Shown here piece after piece: positions 4,601-6,772 of a stretch of DNA of 6,772 nucleotides. Numbering within the stretch: position 1 is the first letter of the stretch; each line of letters opens with the position of its first letter. The stretch spans positions 1-6,772 of the forward strand of contig CANRER010000083.1 in NCBI GenBank assembly GCA_947629615.1, given 5' to 3'. The notes under the pieces were generated by a model, which was not told where the DNA came from, searched no databases, and saw only the letters and a program-made list of their open reading frames with translations. The DNA comes from an uncultured Clostridia bacterium. GTDB taxonomy: Bacteria; Bacillota; Clostridia; UMGS1883. The position numbers and the translations under genes are program-made.

Positions 4601-5607
4601 TTACACCGATCCTTTGCGCGGCGTTATGCTTTGCGCAGGCGGCTGCGCCCGCCCAAACGCTGAAAGTAGCCGACATGGAGATTTCCACGTTGGCTCGCAT
4701 GGTGGGCGACGGAACGACAGACGAAATAACGGTTGAAACCGGCGAAAACGCCATTTTCGTCAACATTGCCCCCGAGGACAAGTACGCCGCCCAGTATTTT
4801 ATATCACTTTACGACAACACCGCCGACGCCTACGTCACGCCCGAAGCGTTCACGGGCGCCTACGAAAACATGATAGGCCCCGTTGAGGAGGGCGACTTCG
4901 TTTTCGCCGGCGTTAAGCCGGGCAGCTACACCGTTTATGTTAGCTCGTCCGACAATCCGCATAAGGCCGTCGTTACGGTGCGCGGCGGTACGTATCAATT
5001 CACGGGCAGCGGCTTTGACCCTGCCGATGTGCAGCCCGCCAAGGGCGATGCTTTCCCGAAGGGCTTTATGCTCGGCCTCGGCCTTGGACTGATGGACGAT
5101 TCGACGGTTACAAGGCGGCAGATGTGCATGCTCGTGAATAATCTTTTTCCTGCCGAAACAAAGCCCGTTGGTGTGCGCTACGCTGGCGGCCGCAGATTTT
5201 CCGACGTTATGGGCGATTCGTCCATAACGAACTTCCAAAGCCACATTGAGCTGCTGGCCGACAGACGGATAGTCGGCGGCGACGGCAACGGACTTTTTGC
5301 TCCCGACGACCCTGTCACCATTGGGTGCGCGGTTAAGATGATACTGGCCGCCGCGGGCTACGGGCCATACGCCGAAAGCCTCGGCGAGTGGCCGAAGGGG
5401 TATATGGACTGCGCCGCCGCGCTCGGTCTGGCCGTGGATAAGGCCCCCGACGAGCAGGCGAGGTGGAGCGACATCGCCGATATGCTCTGGAGCGCCCTCG
5501 ACATTCCTCACATGACGGTATATGAGTATAATATCGGCAGCGGGGCGAAAATGCATAAAAGCGCAAATCTCACCTTCCGAAGTATTCTGACTAACAGCGC
5601 GCAATAA
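4588..5607 (+). CDS. Exported S-layer homology (SLH) domain protein with an N-terminal Ig-like domain
   Basis: From ATG 4588 this is 339 residues. The start is chosen because MKKIITPILCAALCFAQAAA is a good signal peptide with cleavage near AQA-AAPAQ, and GGAGG lies 6 nt upstream. ATG 4558 is in frame and would add 10 charged residues. Residues ~50-138 form the domain shared with the protein at 3895-4293 (FISLYDNTADAYVTPE at 71-86; GDFVFAGVKPGSYTVYV from 102). The second half contains SLH modules: a partial one (GLGLMDDSTVTRRQMCMLVNNLF, about 164-187), a well-kept one (FSDV at 204, HIELLADRRIVGG, LFAPDDPVT, KMILAAAGY to 258) and a degenerate one (WPKGYMDCAAALGL to about 307). SLH domains anchor exported proteins to pyruvylated secondary cell-wall polymers. 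No catalytic domain is visible. No terminator is seen after the stop, so it may be read into hicAB. The function of the N-terminal domain is unknown. Confidence 0.82.
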   Translation: MKKIITPILCAALCFAQAAAPAQTLKVADMEISTLARMVGDGTTDEITVETGENAIFVNIAPEDKYAAQYFISLYDNTADAYVTPEAFTGAYENMIGPVEEGDFVFAGVKPGSYTVYVSSSDNPHKAVVTVRGGTYQFTGSGFDPADVQPAKGDAFPKGFMLGLGLGLMDDSTVTRRQMCMLVNNLFPAETKPVGVRYAGGRRFSDVMGDSSITNFQSHIELLADRRIVGGDGNGLFAPDDPVTIGCAVKMILAAAGYGPYAESLGEWPKGYMDCAAALGLAVDKAPDEQARWSDIADMLWSALDIPHMTVYEYNIGSGAKMHKSANLTFRSILTNSAQ

Positions 5608-5625
5608 AGTCCGCACAAAAATAAC

Positions 5626-5655
5626 TTGACATCGCATATGGTGTCATGGTATAAT
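5626..5655 (+). promoter_or_regulatory. hicAB promoter with possible internal operator
   Basis: TTGACA (5626-5631) and TATAAT (5650-5655) with an 18-nt spacer and an extended -10 (TGG before TATAAT) form a strong promoter. Transcription would begin near 5662, just before GGAGG (5668-5672, i.e. 8 nt from the hicA ATG). The spacer holds an imperfect inverted repeat, GACATC (5628-5633) against GGTGTC (5640-5645). It is well placed for repression by the HicB ribbon-helix-helix domain; this operator is an inference. Confidence 0.85.
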
Positions 5656-5680
5656 GGGCTTGAATACGGAGGAATAAATC

Positions 5681-5929
5681 ATGTCGAGCTTTGATAAACT
5701 CTTAAATGAAATAAAGTCGCTCTCAAAGGAGCTTAGGTTCGACGAGCTTCGCAAGGTTTTGGAGGTCTACGGCTACACGATGTCCGCCAAAGGCGGAAGC
5801 CACCACGTTTTCCGCAAAAGCGGAAAGCCCCCGATAACGGTGCCGAAGCATGAACCGATTAAAAAAGCTTATGTCATGATGGTTAAGGAAGTCATAGAAA
5901 GCGAGGCGTCCGATGATGAAAACTCTTGA
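5681..5929 (+). CDS. hicA: HicA-family toxin (mRNA interferase)
   Basis: This 82-residue protein is predicted to be the toxin of a type II toxin-antitoxin pair that cleaves mRNA. It has the small double-stranded-RNA-binding-like fold of HicA. Visible parts are an N-terminal helix region (FDELRKVLEVYGYTM, 20-34), the core motif KGGSHHVFRKSGK (37-49) with the expected catalytic histidine H41 in the G-S-H context, the strand PITVPKHEPIK (51-61), and the C-terminal helix AYVMMVKEVIE (63-73). The N-terminal ~18 residues (SSFDKLLNEIKSLSKEL) are longer than in the shortest HicA proteins but are seen in Bacillota relatives. GGAGG at 5668-5672 supports the start. It overlaps hicB by 17 nt, so toxin and antitoxin are translated in step. 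All key residues are intact, so the toxin is probably active. Confidence 0.92.
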   Translation: MSSFDKLLNEIKSLSKELRFDELRKVLEVYGYTMSAKGGSHHVFRKSGKPPITVPKHEPIKKAYVMMVKEVIESEASDDENS

Positions 5930-6278
5930 ATACTACCTTTCCCTGCCTTACCGCCTTGAGGTGATACCCGACACGGAGGAGGGCGGCTATACGGCCTGCT
6001 ATCCCGAGCTGCCCGGCTGCGTCACCTGCGGCGAAACCGCGGAAAAGGCCGTGCACGGTGCGTTGGACGCGAAAAGGGCTTGGCTCGAGGCCGCGCTCGA
6101 GGACGGCGCGGAAATTGCGGAGCCTTCATCGGAGGAGGCGTATTCCGGCCAATTCAAGCTGCGTATGCCGAAAAGCCTTCATAAGGCCTTGGCGGAACAT
6201 TCCAAGCGCGAGGGCATAAGCATGAACCAGTACTGCGTTTATCTGCTCGCGCAAAACGACGCCGCCGTCAGGCGTTGA
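5913..6278 (+). CDS. hicB: HicB-family antitoxin with C-terminal ribbon-helix-helix domain
   Basis: This 121-residue protein (ATG 5916 is an alternative start, one residue shorter) is the antitoxin partner of HicA. Residues ~5-70 are the HicB partial RNase-H-like domain: YYLSLPYRLEVIPD, EEGGYTACYPELPGCVTCG (22-40, with the diagnostic Y-P-E-L-P-G-C), then TAEKAVHGALDAKRAWLEAAL. Residues ~79-118 (QFKLRMPKSLHKALAEHSKR, then GISMNQYCVYLLAQN) match a ribbon-helix-helix DNA-binding domain of the Arc/CopG type, which usually represses the hicAB promoter. The start overlaps hicA by 17 nt with GAGG at 5903-5906. The order toxin then antitoxin is normal for HicAB. The reading frame is intact. Confidence 0.93.
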   Translation: MMKTLEYYLSLPYRLEVIPDTEEGGYTACYPELPGCVTCGETAEKAVHGALDAKRAWLEAALEDGAEIAEPSSEEAYSGQFKLRMPKSLHKALAEHSKREGISMNQYCVYLLAQNDAAVRR

Positions 6279-6307
6279 GCCTTGCGCCTGCGGCTTTCCC
6301 CGCACAA

Positions 6308-6331
6308 AAAGGGCCCCGATCGGGGCCCTTT
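6308..6331. terminator. Bidirectional terminator between hicB and the convergent oxidoreductase gene
   Basis: AAAGGGCCCC (6308-6317) and GGGGCCCTTT (6322-6331) form a perfect 10-bp stem around GATC, a 24-nt palindrome. Read on the - strand it is followed by a run of five T (the A-run at 6306-6310), a good terminator for the oxidoreductase gene. On the + strand the T-run is short (TTTCGTT), but the very stable stem can also stop hicAB transcripts. Confidence 0.88.
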
Positions 6332-6350
6332 CGTTATGCGGTTTTTGCTT

Positions 6351-6772
6351 TTACTTCGCAAGCTCCACAAGGTGAGCGTACTTCTCCTTGGCGTACTTTT
6401 CGGCCTGTGCAAACAGATCCTTGGCCCTATCGGGATTGCTGCGGGCGAGGGAGTTATAGCGAACCTCATTCATGATGAACTCGTTGTAGTCCATAGTGGG
6501 CTCCTTAGAGTCAAGCTGGAAGGGGTTCTTGCCCTCGGCAGCAAGCCTGGGGTCGTAGCGGAACAAATGCCAGTAGCCGGCGGCCACGGCGCGCTTCTCC
6601 TCGGTTTGAGCAATGCTCATGCCGCCCTTGATACCGTGGTTGATGCAGGGGGCGTAGGCTATGATGATGGAGGGGCCGTTGTAGGTGCCGGCCTCAACAA
6701 AGGCCTTGATGCACTGGTTGTTGTCGGCGCCCTGCGCCACCTGAGCGACGTATACGTAGCCGTAGCTCATAG
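6351..6772 (-). CDS. nifJ: Pyruvate:ferredoxin (flavodoxin) oxidoreductase, C-terminal part (5' end outside window)
   Basis: The visible 140 or so residues are the end of the large homodimeric enzyme that oxidises pyruvate with coenzyme A to acetyl-CoA and CO2 and passes electrons to ferredoxin, central to anaerobic fermentation. They include MSYGYVYVAQVAQGADNNQ, GPSIIIAYAPCINHGI, and EKRAVAAGYWHLFRYDPRL followed by KNPFQLDSKEP, all strongly conserved in the C-terminal thiamine-diphosphate domain. The cysteine in YAPCINHGI is, from knowledge of the Desulfovibrio enzyme, a likely ligand of the iron-sulfur cluster next to the cofactor. The frame is open to the window edge, so the ~1000 residues before it lie beyond 6772. 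The C-terminus EKYAHLVELAK is the usual end without the long extension seen in Desulfovibrio. The gene converges on hicAB. Confidence 0.95.
   Translation of the reverse strand, partial: MSYGYVYVAQVAQGADNNQCIKAFVEAGTYNGPSIIIAYAPCINHGIKGGMSIAQTEEKRAVAAGYWHLFRYDPRLAAEGKNPFQLDSKEPTMDYNEFIMNEVRYNSLARSNPDRAKDLFAQAEKYAKEKYAHLVELAK

Noticed and set aside
4804..5637. 277-codon open frame on the - strand
   Set aside because: It is antisense to the SLH protein gene, shows no recognisable domain or ribosome binding site, and would run across the hicAB promoter.
6239..6475. Short open frames on both strands around the convergent terminator
   Set aside because: They span the palindromic terminator and overlap hicB or the oxidoreductase gene in other frames, with no ribosome binding site or family resemblance.

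Overview
The window looks like the chromosome of an anaerobic, GC-rich Bacillota, probably a clostridial lineage. The reasons are a pyruvate:ferredoxin oxidoreductase gene, a YtrA-type GntR/ABC operon, an ECF sigma factor paired with a DUF4367-type membrane protein, a DUF6147-like secreted protein, an S-layer homology (SLH) protein, strong GGAGG ribosome binding sites and near-consensus sigma-A promoters. No finer assignment can be made from the sequence alone.

Layout. (1) Positions 1-1654 are the end of an operon on the + strand: the tail of a GntR regulator, an ABC ATPase and its six-helix permease, joined by short overlaps and closed by a long hairpin (1673-1714). (2) Positions 1715-3119 hold a strong promoter, an ECF sigma factor and an overlapping gene for a single-pass membrane protein that is probably its anti-sigma factor or sensor. 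A classic terminator (3138-3168) follows. (3) Positions 3170-5607 are a more AT-rich accessory stretch rich in non-coding structure. It holds a small secreted DUF6147-like protein, a 132-residue protein without a signal peptide, and an exported SLH protein that repeats a domain seen in the 132-residue protein. The DNA before the SLH gene contains a possible multi-stem RNA, two tandem copies of a translation-initiation leader (the upstream one ends in immediate stop codons) and a perfect-consensus promoter between them. (4) Positions 5617-6278 hold a HicA-HicB toxin-antitoxin pair behind its own extended -10 promoter. The 19 nt around and upstream of its -35 are identical to those of the SLH promoter. 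(5) A perfect palindrome terminator (6308-6331) separates hicAB from the convergent 3' end of the pyruvate:ferredoxin oxidoreductase gene on the - strand.

How the genes work together: the first operon is a self-regulated transporter module likely linked to envelope stress or antimicrobial response. The sigma/anti-sigma pair is a signalling module whose targets cannot be read here. The exported small proteins and the SLH protein are envelope-related. HicAB is an independent stability or defence module. The most unusual part is 4321-4600, where structure and duplication are not explained by the genes. I do not see a clear new defence or mobile system.
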